A DNA stretch of 54,219 nucleotides. Origin: a virus. Of the stretch, positions 31,691 through 39,811 are shown one piece after another. Numbering within the stretch: the first letter of the stretch is position 1; each line of letters opens with the position of its first letter. Location: the IMG/VR virus record IMGVR_UViG_3300037493_001441, positions 1 to 54,219 of that record; one strand, 5' to 3'. Both the position numbers and the translations under genes were made by a program. The notes beneath the pieces were generated by a model. That model made no database searches and was not told where the DNA came from. It saw only the letters and a list, made by a program, of their open reading frames with translations.

Positions 31691-34509
31691 TTCGTGGTTC
31701 CTTTAATGATTGACTCGACGCCGATGTTGTTGCCCATCTCGTCCTTGATGTACCGCGCAACCCGAGGGGCGCTGTGCGCTGCGTGTAACCCCGACAACCC
31801 CTGCGCAAGCTGCTCCATCATTGCTGAGGAGTTTGCCTGCATGTCGGCAATTATAGGTTGAATAATCCCGGCAACGTCCGGAACTTGTGGGGCAGCACTC
31901 TGTTGAATGAGCGTCTGTAGTACCAAGAACTGCGCATCGTTGTCAGCTTTTAGTTGCATACGGTACGTCTCAGCCCGAGCAGCCTCAGTTTCTCGCTGTT
32001 GCAACTGCGCTGCGTTGAACTCAGCAAGTTGACGCTGCGTTTCAAGCGCGTGCTGCTCGATACTGGTGGCCATGGCAGTAGCACGGTCGTTGGCGTCTTG
32101 TTTGGTCTCTTCTTGCCACTTCTTGAACATGCGCTCTTCCTCGTCGTTGGCCATTTTGGCTTCCAACGCACGTTGCTGCTCTGCTGCCTTGAACTGCAGA
32201 GCTTTCTCTTCGTCTTGTGACCGCTGAAGCGCCTGATTCTTGGCCAACTCCATTTGAGCAGCGTTGTTGGCCTGAGCAATGGCGGCTTGGCCAGCAATTT
32301 GAGCCTGCACCGTAGGGTCCACAGGGGGCTTAGGCGCAAACTGCGCAGCGAGTTGTTGCGCCTGCTGCATGGCAGGCATAATCATAGGACCGAGTAACTG
32401 GGCCATGACTTGATCAGCAAACGCAGCGCCTTTCGCCTCTGCCTGCACCTGTGTCAAATCCCCGCCCAAGACTGGAGACAAGGTCAACAGGGCGTCTGCA
32501 GCACCTCTGGTGTGCTTCTTGTAGAATGACATCATGTGGTCCTTGATGTGCACCATCAAGGGTCCAAACGCCTGCGCACCTATCAGCGGGTTCGCACCGA
32601 ACATCGGGCTGACCAGGAAGTGAAGGTGTGTTTCCAGGTGGGCAACGTCATCTTGCTCAGAGTAGACCTTGAGAGGTGCTGGTTCAGGTGAGCACACCAG
32701 GTAGGTCTCATCCAACGGACCCATGCGCTTTGGGTCTTTGGGTAGATTGGCAAGATCGTCGGGCGAAGGTATTTGCAGCAAGCGAAGCGAGCGCTGCAGT
32801 AGCCTATCGGGTTTGAAGAACTGTACAAATGCCGGGTTGGCTGCAAGCTGCATGACAGCCTGCAACTGGGCGTAACGCTGGGCTTCGCTGAATATGTTGG
32901 GGTCGGACACCGGAATGATGTCAAGCGGACCTTGGAAGTCCTGCCGAGTGACCACTAAGGAGCCTAGCTCCTCAACCGTCTCATCGTCTGTCATGTTTTC
33001 TGCATCCAAGCGGTGCAGAATCTCTAACTCTTTCTTCAGCGATGCGTGGCAACGTGCGTGAATGGCTGAGAAGTTGACCGAGCCATGCTCAATCAGCGCC
33101 AATGCGGTACCCACAGGCATATTGTTGCCGGCTTGGCTTATGGCCTCACTCGCTGTGCTGATGACGCCTTCGGCTTGCTGTGTCAACCACTCCAATAGGT
33201 TGAAAAGCACGGGTGATGGCCCTGCAAACGGGAAGGGCATGACCATCTTGCGGATGTCATCCACACCCGCCGGAGCGTCGATCTCAGCCAGCTCGGTGGC
33301 GTTGACCTGAATACTCTGCCCTGCAGTGCGCCCGCCCTTGAGCTTCAGTCCTCCGGGGAAGTTCTGAATCATCGCGCTGTCCATCAGTGCGCGTAGCGAG
33401 CCCGTACCAGCAGCTGACAGCGATCCAATGAGGTGGAATAGACCTACACCAGGACCACCCCGCCAAGGAATGAAGGTGTATTCCACCATCCAGTGCTTCT
33501 TGGCGAATTTGTCATCATCGTGTGCCCAATTGCGGTACAGACCCAACACCTTCTGCGTGTCGTTCTCAATGTGTATGATGTACGGGGCGATGCGGCCCTT
33601 GGTCAGCGGGTCGTCCTCGAGCGCCAAGTCCACATAGGCCATGTAGATCTCACGCAAGCCCTCGTCGTTGTAGGCGCTGTCGTCTTCCTCAACGCCCTCA
33701 ACCTTGTCGCTGGCCACTTTGGACTGTGATTTGTCAGACCAGCCTGGGGTGGGCGCAGAAATGTTCAGGTCGCGGTACAAACCGGACGCAATGCGCTTGT
33801 CATATTCGTCACGCGCTACCCACTGGCGATGAGTGACCCGGTAGCTGGTGTAGAAATCAGACTGGGAGTATGGCAGGAAGACGTCATCAATAAAGACAGT
33901 CTCTGTGCGTGGACGTCCGAGTTCTGCATCCCACCACCAGCGCTTGTACTGCGAGCCGCCCAGCGGCAGTTGGCTCAGAAGACGCTCAAACTCCGCGCGC
34001 TGTTCACCAATACGGGTGGTGAGCTGCCAATTCATGTAGGTCTTCTTGCGCTCAGCCTTGTCCAGCTTGGCGTCGTCGGACTCACCGATGATCTGCGTCT
34101 TGCATGGGCCGGTGGACGGGAAGAGCTCCTTGATTGCGCGAGAGGCAAAGTCCACGCAGCCCTTGGCGAGCATGGGGTGAACGGCCTTGCTAGAGCCCTC
34201 AAACGTGGCCCCGCCGGGAGCATCCTTACCTAGCCCAGTGCGCTTGATGCCTTCAGCTTGTTGCTTGTCTCGGGGCTCGCGGGAGGTGCGGTCGGACTCA
34301 ATGAGTTCGGCCTGATCGGTGCCCAGGGATGTGATGAATGTGGAAGGGAATGACTCGGCTAAGTTCTCGCCGAAGTCGGGGTCTTCAGGGTCGAGGTCAT
34401 CGTCATCTTCGCCCGTCATGTTGATGAGCGCGGACCCGTCTTCCTGCTCCTCAACCTCAAACGTCGGATCTACGTCGGTGATATCGTCGTCGATGGGTGA
34501 AAGGGCCAT
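31687..34509 (-). CDS. Portal protein
   Basis: 940 residues. An acidic disordered N-terminus (about 1-70) precedes a canonical portal body, with SKAVHPMLAKGCVDFASRAIKELFP, FIPWRGGPGVGLFHLIGSLSAAGTGSLRALMD and LEWLTQQAEGVISTASEAISQAGNNMPVGTALALIEHG. From about 690 to 860 a long Gln/Ala/Glu coiled coil probably forms an internal barrel or tail. Podovirus portals are commonly 500-750 residues, so the extension is large. It carries DNA packaging with the terminase and anchors the tail. Confidence 0.85.
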   Translation of the reverse strand: MALSPIDDDITDVDPTFEVEEQEDGSALINMTGEDDDDLDPEDPDFGENLAESFPSTFITSLGTDQAELIESDRTSREPRDKQQAEGIKRTGLGKDAPGGATFEGSSKAVHPMLAKGCVDFASRAIKELFPSTGPCKTQIIGESDDAKLDKAERKKTYMNWQLTTRIGEQRAEFERLLSQLPLGGSQYKRWWWDAELGRPRTETVFIDDVFLPYSQSDFYTSYRVTHRQWVARDEYDKRIASGLYRDLNISAPTPGWSDKSQSKVASDKVEGVEEDDSAYNDEGLREIYMAYVDLALEDDPLTKGRIAPYIIHIENDTQKVLGLYRNWAHDDDKFAKKHWMVEYTFIPWRGGPGVGLFHLIGSLSAAGTGSLRALMDSAMIQNFPGGLKLKGGRTAGQSIQVNATELAEIDAPAGVDDIRKMVMPFPFAGPSPVLFNLLEWLTQQAEGVISTASEAISQAGNNMPVGTALALIEHGSVNFSAIHARCHASLKKELEILHRLDAENMTDDETVEELGSLVVTRQDFQGPLDIIPVSDPNIFSEAQRYAQLQAVMQLAANPAFVQFFKPDRLLQRSLRLLQIPSPDDLANLPKDPKRMGPLDETYLVCSPEPAPLKVYSEQDDVAHLETHLHFLVSPMFGANPLIGAQAFGPLMVHIKDHMMSFYKKHTRGAADALLTLSPVLGGDLTQVQAEAKGAAFADQVMAQLLGPMIMPAMQQAQQLAAQFAPKPPVDPTVQAQIAGQAAIAQANNAAQMELAKNQALQRSQDEEKALQFKAAEQQRALEAKMANDEEERMFKKWQEETKQDANDRATAMATSIEQHALETQRQLAEFNAAQLQQRETEAARAETYRMQLKADNDAQFLVLQTLIQQSAAPQVPDVAGIIQPIIADMQANSSAMMEQLAQGLSGLHAAHSAPRVARYIKDEMGNNIGVESIIKGTTK

Positions 34510-34534
34510 AGTTTAATCCAATCGCAATTCGGGG

Positions 34535-34545
34535 AATTATAGGGC
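34535..34545 (-). promoter_or_regulatory. Candidate late promoter motif, copy C
   Basis: The reverse strand reads GCCCTATAATT, identical to the copies at 23528 and 26683. It lies in the 35-base gap ahead of the portal; the motif starts at the last base of the upstream stop codon. No -35 is seen at 15-19 bases. Confidence 0.5.
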
Positions 34546-36017
34546 TATCCGCCAACAGCGGTTTGTTTCATTTTTCTTGAACCCACCGCATTGCCCATCT
34601 GCGACAGTGCGCCTACTGCTTGTGAGGCTGTAGGTTTGCGGTTCTGGGCCAAGTTGACTACCAGGTTAGCAACCTGCGGAGGCAGCCCTGTGAGGTCTGT
34701 CAGTTCTCCAGAGGCGTACTGGGTCGCCAGGCTATCTAGGGTTGCTTTCGGGTCTCGGCCCCGGAGCGTAGACTGGGTGAGGCTGTTAGCGGCAGTGCCT
34801 GCAAAGTTGTTGCCGGTGGCGCCCTTAGCCAGACCGCCCATGTAGGTGCCGGCAGAGCTGACCAGCCCATTGACTAGCCCGTCCTGCAGCCCCTTGCCGA
34901 AGCCTTGGCCGTTGATAGCGCCTTGCACCCCGCCAAGCACCGTATTGCCTGCGACCTGCCCGGTGTAGCCTCCGCCCACAGCATCACCGACGTAGCTGCT
35001 GATAGGGGATAGGAGAGCGGACGTCGCCCCGGTCTTCAAGGAGTCGCCAATGTTCTTGCCCCGTACCAGGCTCATTCCGGTGTTCAGCGCGCCAGTGTTC
35101 AGTGCGGTATCCGCGTAGCCTGGGGCCATACCCATGTACCCTGCGAGGCCGGTTGCGGTTGGCGCTACCGCTGCTCCGCCTCCGAGAACGGTACCAGAGC
35201 CGATACCTGCGGAACCACCTGTACCTGCGGCTGCTCCAGCGCCCAGTGCGCCGTTGAGTGCGCCTACGCCGTAGTACATAGCTGCAGCTGTTGCGATAGG
35301 ACGCCCAACTGCTTTCCACGCCTCATCCCAGCCGTTGCCCCGGTTCGACTCAGGGTGAGGGTTGACGTTGTCGTAGGCATCGAAGTATGGGTGCGTGTTG
35401 CTGTAGCGTCCGCCTCCCCACTGGATAGCTGTTTCAGGCTGACCGTCGTATCCGCCGTCCCATCCGCCCATCTTCACTGTAGTTTTTGCGTTTGGACCAA
35501 GGTAAGTGTCATAGTAACCGCCTACGTCCTGTCCTGCTACCTCAGAGGCCGCATTGCCGCCCTTGTCGTTGGCTACAAATGTGGGGCCGTACTTCTTCAG
35601 GAAATCATCCCGAGTCATTGAGTGAGCCGTGGTGTATGCGGTCTGCTCCTTTGCCGCCCTTGCGCGCTCTGCATCGTATGGATCCGCGTTGTCCCATCCA
35701 CCCGGCGTCACTAGCTCATTGGGAGTACCGGCATCCACCACCACATCAGGAGCGCCATCTAGTTCCAAAGGGACAACTACGCCTCCAGTGTGTCCGTAAG
35801 TACTTGCAGTGTTTGGATTATCCGATGCCCAGACGAACCCCTTAGTATTGGGCTTAGCTTTAGAGACCTGCGACTTGGCTCTGTCCATAGCCTTCAAACC
35901 AGAGATAACCTCAAGATCATTAGTAGCTAGCCTGGGTATACCCCGATAGTAAGTAGGCTGAGAAGTTAATTCAGCCACCTTAGCAGCTATCTGCGCAATC
36001 AGTTTAGGACTAGCCAT
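34545..36017 (-). CDS. Putative ejected protein with ADP-ribosyltransferase-like N-terminus
   Basis: 490 residues. Residues 22-95 show TYYRG (Arg25), GFVWASDNPNTASTYG (60-75) and VVVPLELDG, the pattern YRG...F.S..P..A..Y...V.P..L seen in phage polyvalent ART-like domains. The catalytic Glu is not obvious. The C-terminal half is Gly/Ala-rich with repeated amphipathic segments, as in ejection proteins. It sits between terminase and portal, an unusual place for such a protein, overlapping the terminase by 8 bases. It might act in the host on injection; an inactive structural fold is the alternative. Confidence 0.5.
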   Translation of the reverse strand: MASPKLIAQIAAKVAELTSQPTYYRGIPRLATNDLEVISGLKAMDRAKSQVSKAKPNTKGFVWASDNPNTASTYGHTGGVVVPLELDGAPDVVVDAGTPNELVTPGGWDNADPYDAERARAAKEQTAYTTAHSMTRDDFLKKYGPTFVANDKGGNAASEVAGQDVGGYYDTYLGPNAKTTVKMGGWDGGYDGQPETAIQWGGGRYSNTHPYFDAYDNVNPHPESNRGNGWDEAWKAVGRPIATAAAMYYGVGALNGALGAGAAAGTGGSAGIGSGTVLGGGAAVAPTATGLAGYMGMAPGYADTALNTGALNTGMSLVRGKNIGDSLKTGATSALLSPISSYVGDAVGGGYTGQVAGNTVLGGVQGAINGQGFGKGLQDGLVNGLVSSAGTYMGGLAKGATGNNFAGTAANSLTQSTLRGRDPKATLDSLATQYASGELTDLTGLPPQVANLVVNLAQNRKPTASQAVGALSQMGNAVGSRKMKQTAVGG

Positions 36018-37581
36018 ACGGGTTCACTCTCGCTTTCTGATGTACTGTGTAGTCAATGTCATCCGGGTCCTCATCCGGCACCACAGCTACTTCCAGATGA
36101 CCGGCGTCCCGTAGGTAGATGGTTGCCTGAGTGAAGCAATCCACCATCTCATCGTGCTCCCCCGAAGGGAACTGCTCCAACTGATTCAAGAAGGGCTGCA
36201 CCCACGTGCGAACCTTGCCTTTGTTCTTGTTGGACTCCAGCACCCAGAATATGTCTGCTTCAAGCAGCGGACTAGCCATGTGGGCGCGTGCGACCTTATC
36301 AGCCTTCCCAGGATTATAAGGCACTGCCGGTATGTTGGACAGTCTCAAGTCCTGAAGCAGCGACTGACCCGAGCCTTTGGCCTCAACCAGCACGATGTCG
36401 GACCTGCGTGAGGGCTTCATGACGTTGTTCTTCTCACCACCGTACCGAGCCTGCCAGTCATCCATCACGCGCTTCTTCAGGGCTGGGTAGCCCAAGTGCT
36501 CATTCCAGCAGTCTAGTAGCAGGACATTGCGCCGGTTCTGGTGCTCAAACACGCCCCAGACGCAACAGCCGGTCGGGTCACCCGACGTCTTCTCAGTGAA
36601 CGCTGTGTCGTATGACTGCACGATGAAGAACAGGTCAGGCAGCTGCTTGTCTGATGGCCAGAGCCTGAAGTGCGCTGTCTTGAGGATACCGCCACCGGCA
36701 GGCGACGGACGCTGCTGTAGCTGACCTGATGAGCCGTAGTCACCCAACAGCTGCTTCAGTTCAGCCACTGAGTCATCATCATACATCTCAGGCCAGAGCA
36801 GCTCACCCTCCTTGGTGCGTGGATCGTATGGGCCCAAGAACGTCTTGCGTTTGACCCCTTCGTACTCCATTGGGATGCACAGATGAGTGTAGCCAGACAA
36901 GTCTGCGAGTATGTGACCGGTAACGTCGCGCTCGTTCAGCCTTTGCATAACGACAACGGTTGCAGCGCCGCGTGATTGGCCCCGTGTAGACAGCGTCCTG
37001 TCGAACCATTCCAGGGCCGTCTCCCGCTCAGCCTCACTCTCGGCCTGTTTGGCGTTGTGCGGGTCATCCACGATCTTCCTGTCTGGGTGCTCACCTGTGG
37101 CCCGGCCTCCGACTGACGTGGCCATGCGCCATCCGCCAGTGACCAGCTCATACTTGGTCTTCTGATCTGAGCCCACCTTGATCTTGACGTCTGCCCAGCG
37201 CTCCTGGTACCACTCTGACGTGATGATGTCCCGAGTCTTGGACGCATCCCGGATGGCGAGGTCTGAGCCGTAGCTAGCGCTCATCACTCGCAGCGCAGGG
37301 TTGTTGACCCACTCCCACGCAGGCCAAGCCACTGAGGTCAGGATAGACTTCATGCAGCCAGGAGGTATGTTGATCACGAGGTTCTTGATGTCGCCACGGC
37401 TGATGGCCATCAAGTGGTCAGCGATCACGTGCAGGTGCCAGTTGTCGCAAAACGTCTGCCCAGGCTCAATAATGTCGAAGCTCTGGCGTGTGAAGGACAT
37501 CAAGTCCGATTGCGCTAGCCGTCTATCCCTCTCACGCTTGATGAGGTCCAGCATGACCGCTGGCGAGAGGGGTGCGTTCAT
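36010..37581 (-). CDS. terL: Terminase large subunit
   Basis: 523 residues. The ATPase domain has LVINIPPGCMKS (about 68-79, P-loop), RATGEHPDRKIVDDPHNAK (Walker B) and VVVMQRLNERDVTG (coupling motif). The nuclease domain has IVQSYDTAF, VEAKGSG and EHDEMVDCFTQA with the expected acidic residues. Length is usual. It translocates DNA into the procapsid and cuts concatemers. ATG 37581 is chosen over TTG one codon earlier. Confidence 0.93.
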   Translation of the reverse strand: MNAPLSPAVMLDLIKRERDRRLAQSDLMSFTRQSFDIIEPGQTFCDNWHLHVIADHLMAISRGDIKNLVINIPPGCMKSILTSVAWPAWEWVNNPALRVMSASYGSDLAIRDASKTRDIITSEWYQERWADVKIKVGSDQKTKYELVTGGWRMATSVGGRATGEHPDRKIVDDPHNAKQAESEAERETALEWFDRTLSTRGQSRGAATVVVMQRLNERDVTGHILADLSGYTHLCIPMEYEGVKRKTFLGPYDPRTKEGELLWPEMYDDDSVAELKQLLGDYGSSGQLQQRPSPAGGGILKTAHFRLWPSDKQLPDLFFIVQSYDTAFTEKTSGDPTGCCVWGVFEHQNRRNVLLLDCWNEHLGYPALKKRVMDDWQARYGGEKNNVMKPSRRSDIVLVEAKGSGQSLLQDLRLSNIPAVPYNPGKADKVARAHMASPLLEADIFWVLESNKNKGKVRTWVQPFLNQLEQFPSGEHDEMVDCFTQATIYLRDAGHLEVAVVPDEDPDDIDYTVHQKARVNPYG

Positions 37582-38024
37582 CAACCCACAACCTTCTTGA
37601 GCAGCTTCTCCATTGTGGCTAGGTCCTCAGTGGATAAACCCTTCAGACTTGATGTCAAGTTAATTGGATTATCCGCATCACCCTTCAGGGTTACAGCTTG
37701 CAGCTTAGTATGCAGGTACGGAGCCACCTTCTCAGCGCTCTCCGCAGCCATCCTGCTAGACTTCCTGATGCGCTCACGGAGCTCAGCCTTGGTGTCTGAC
37801 TCCTTGGTCATCTTGTTGTAGTCTGTAAGCATGGTGCGAGTCTCATCGTACTGAAACTTCATGTCGCCCAAGAGTACTTCAAGAGGTGTGATGTCGATGT
37901 CTTTGATACGCTCAGCCATCGCATCAACAATCTTGTGCCTGACTGATTGTTTCACCACGGTAACCCGAGTGGGCGAGCCCGGTGGCCGACCTGCGCCGGG
38001 ACGCACCCCGCCATAAGTTGCCAT
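37581..38024 (-). CDS. terS: Terminase small subunit
   Basis: 147 residues with the GAGRPPGSPTR N-terminal motif typical of small terminases, a helical core and a Lys-rich C-terminus. It overlaps the large subunit by one base. AGGAG precedes its start. It recognises the packaging site, possibly in the adjacent gap with tandem TTACTTGAT repeats. Confidence 0.75.
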   Translation of the reverse strand: MATYGGVRPGAGRPPGSPTRVTVVKQSVRHKIVDAMAERIKDIDITPLEVLLGDMKFQYDETRTMLTDYNKMTKESDTKAELRERIRKSSRMAAESAEKVAPYLHTKLQAVTLKGDADNPINLTSSLKGLSTEDLATMEKLLKKVVG

Positions 38025-38040
38025 AAGCGCTCCTAATGAT

Positions 38041-38058
38041 TTACTTGATTTACTTGAT
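38041..38058. repeat. Tandem TTACTTGAT direct repeat upstream of terS
   Basis: Two perfect 9-base copies (38041-38049 and 38050-38058) lie just upstream of the small terminase start. A TATAAT-like site lies at 38066-38071 on the reverse strand. It may be a regulator or terminase binding site. Confidence 0.45.
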
Positions 38059-38065
38059 TGATCGG

Positions 38066-38071
38066 ATTATA
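38066..38071 (-). promoter_or_regulatory. Candidate -10 element for the terminase operon
   Basis: The reverse strand reads CGCTATAATCC, sharing CTATAAT with the late motif family but not the full 11 bases. No -35 is evident. It lies in the 123-base gap between the accessory gene and terS. Confidence 0.35.
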
Positions 38072-38147
38072 GCGTCACTCACGCACCCGATAGCGCATCA
38101 AGTTATTCCGTTTTATGAGTATAGTCCTTAATCATGAATTCAACACG

Positions 38148-38684
38148 TTATTCCGTAGAGCCGTTTTTGTACACGTTGGGTGCTGGATGCGCGAACAGGG
38201 CGCGAGTTTCATAATGCCAATCGTTCAGCATGGGGACGCGCAAATAATCAGCATGGTTTTCCTTGGAACAGTCTGTCCACGGCTCCCAATACTCTACCCA
38301 GTCAGCGCGGGTTCTGTACTGCCACGCCACAGGCTCCGAGGCACCCTTCAACCTCTCAACCTCTGCGCGTAGTGAGTCGGCCTCGTCTTGACAAGCTTGT
38401 GCGTACGCATCTTTCTTCGCAAGCAGGGCGGCTACGGTGTCTGCGGTGTAGAAATTCTCAGGTGGACCAACCTCATCCCCGCAAACATCCTCATGCTTAT
38501 AGATGTAATCAGCTTCCGGCATCCCGGCCTTTACTTGGTCGATGTAGTGGGTGATGGCGGCGTTGCAGAGGGTGTGGTAGCGATTGTCTGCCTCATCATC
38601 CAGCATGTATCCGCGCTGCCAATCTAGCTTTGCCGCGCGCGCGCGCGCCAGTTCGATTGCTTCTTCTCTTGTGATGTGTGTCAT
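38148..38684 (-). CDS. Accessory phage protein
   Basis: 178 residues. It has an N-terminal helix (TREEAIELARARAAKLDWQRG), a coiled middle (YAQACQDEADSLRAEVERL) and a C-terminal EPVAWQYRTR...W....YETRALFAHPAP block shared by many phage accessory proteins (Ea8.5-like ends). No known role. A 15-base alternating CG run encodes the ARARA part. Confidence 0.7.
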   Translation of the reverse strand: MTHITREEAIELARARAAKLDWQRGYMLDDEADNRYHTLCNAAITHYIDQVKAGMPEADYIYKHEDVCGDEVGPPENFYTADTVAALLAKKDAYAQACQDEADSLRAEVERLKGASEPVAWQYRTRADWVEYWEPWTDCSKENHADYLRVPMLNDWHYETRALFAHPAPNVYKNGSTE

Positions 38685-38914
38685 AGCTTTGCCTCAATAT
38701 CAGGCACTATTGCTGCTGGTTGGTTTACCGTCATTGGGCCGTGGTCTAGCAGGGCTTGTAGGACTAGGCGGAGGCGGGGTTTCATTTGCGCGTTGTCGTA
38801 CTTGATTCGCCACTCGGCTATATCCTCGCAGTCGTGCGGCTCGATAAATCGGCTTTGCGCCATGCCGCAGACATTGCGGGGTTTGAACTTTTGGCCTATG
38901 TTAAAGAGTGTCAT
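38681..38914 (-). CDS. Hypothetical protein
   Basis: 77 residues from ATG 38914, which overlaps the upstream HTH stop as ATGA. It has FNIGQKFKPRNVCG and a C-terminal helix. No domain recognised. Coupling with the regulator suggests a shared operon. Confidence 0.6.
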   Translation of the reverse strand: MTLFNIGQKFKPRNVCGMAQSRFIEPHDCEDIAEWRIKYDNAQMKPRLRLVLQALLDHGPMTVNQPAAIVPDIEAKL

Positions 38915-39162
38915 AATTGGGTGGTCTTGGGTGTGGAGAGTGCCGACGGGAAAAGTCTCCCACTCCATGCCAGCGCGTTCAGGACGGCGGCTCTATCCTG
39001 CACCAGAGTGAGCAAATCAGCCATAACGCCAGATGGGACTGCGTTTTGCCCCGTCGCCCAGCGTCTAACCGTCCTATCCGATACCCCAAGGGATCGGGCT
39101 AGCTCTGACTGCCAGCGAGGTCCATATAGGGCTTCACCAGCCTCTATAAGTAGTTCGTTCAT
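38911..39162 (-). CDS. HTH DNA-binding regulator
   Basis: 83 residues with a helix-turn-helix at about 17-36 (QSELARSLGVSDRTVRRWATG), as in small phage transcription regulators. ATG 39162 follows AAGGGG. The rest is a short helical tail. It may regulate the nearby divergent promoters. Confidence 0.75.
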   Translation of the reverse strand: MNELLIEAGEALYGPRWQSELARSLGVSDRTVRRWATGQNAVPSGVMADLLTLVQDRAAVLNALAWSGRLFPSALSTPKTTQL

Positions 39163-39239
39163 ATTTTCCCCTTACAATTGTTTTGCCACTCTGATTTATT
39201 TCGGACCGTAGACGGGGTTTCGGCCCCGTCGGTGGCACC

Positions 39240-39725
39240 TTATGCCAGAGCTGCACACTGTCTCGTTGCCACTGTCTGACTACCGTACTTTGTGCGAATA
39301 TCGTCCATTGTTGATTTTCCACGCCCGCCTTGTTGGTCAACAGGCCGAAAGTACCACATGAACTTCTTACTTGCCCAATAGTACCCAACGGCTTTCAGAA
39401 CCTCTTTGTGCGTTTTGGTGTCACCTGACACCCAGACCCACAATCCGCACACCTCAATAATCAATCCAGGCAGAGTCACAATGGCGTTGATAGCATCATT
39501 CAAGCGGTCAGCGTAGCCTTGATCCGTATTGATTGATGGTAACGAGCCATAGTTGGATTGAAGTATGTTATAGGCCTCATTCACAGTCTGCATCATTTCA
39601 GTGCTACCGCCTTTGTCTGGGTGATATTTCTGAGCAGCACGACGGTACGCTTGTTTTACGGTAGCTTCGTCTGCAATACTTCCCGGTTCCATACCCAGAA
39701 TATCAGCGGCTTGAGAGATTTTCAT
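39240..39725 (-). CDS. J-domain (DnaJ-like) protein with C-terminal phage domain
   Basis: 161 residues. A J-domain covers about 1-60: ADILGM...VKQAYRRAAQKYHPDKGG with the HPD tripeptide that stimulates Hsp70/DnaK ATPase. The second domain has LNDAINAIVTLPGLIIEVCGLWVWVSGDT and WASKKFMWYFRP, a widespread phage/plasmid domain of unknown function. It is cytoplasmic. It could recruit host DnaK to a phage target. A strong promoter-like sequence lies upstream. Confidence 0.85.
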   Translation of the reverse strand: MKISQAADILGMEPGSIADEATVKQAYRRAAQKYHPDKGGSTEMMQTVNEAYNILQSNYGSLPSINTDQGYADRLNDAINAIVTLPGLIIEVCGLWVWVSGDTKTHKEVLKAVGYYWASKKFMWYFRPVDQQGGRGKSTMDDIRTKYGSQTVATRQCAALA

Positions 39726-39782
39726 GATCTTGGCCTTTCTTTGCCAGTTTCGGACTTGCCTTATTGCCCGTCCATGTGATTG

Positions 39783-39811
39783 ATTATAGTCCTACTATTC
39801 GGACAAATCAA
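39783..39811 (-). promoter_or_regulatory. Sigma70-type promoter for the J-domain operon
   Basis: The reverse strand has TTGATT, 17 bases, TATAAT. The spacer contains GTCC and GGAC as an inverted repeat around 8 bases, a possible operator. It lies 58 bases upstream of ATG 39725. Confidence 0.65.

Noticed and set aside
38634-38648. 15-base alternating CG tract
   Set aside because: It is explained by ARARA codons in an accessory gene; Z-DNA potential alone is weak evidence.
39134-39388. 84-codon leftward ORF overlapping the J-domain gene end
   Set aside because: It overlaps a well-supported gene in another frame and has no start signal.
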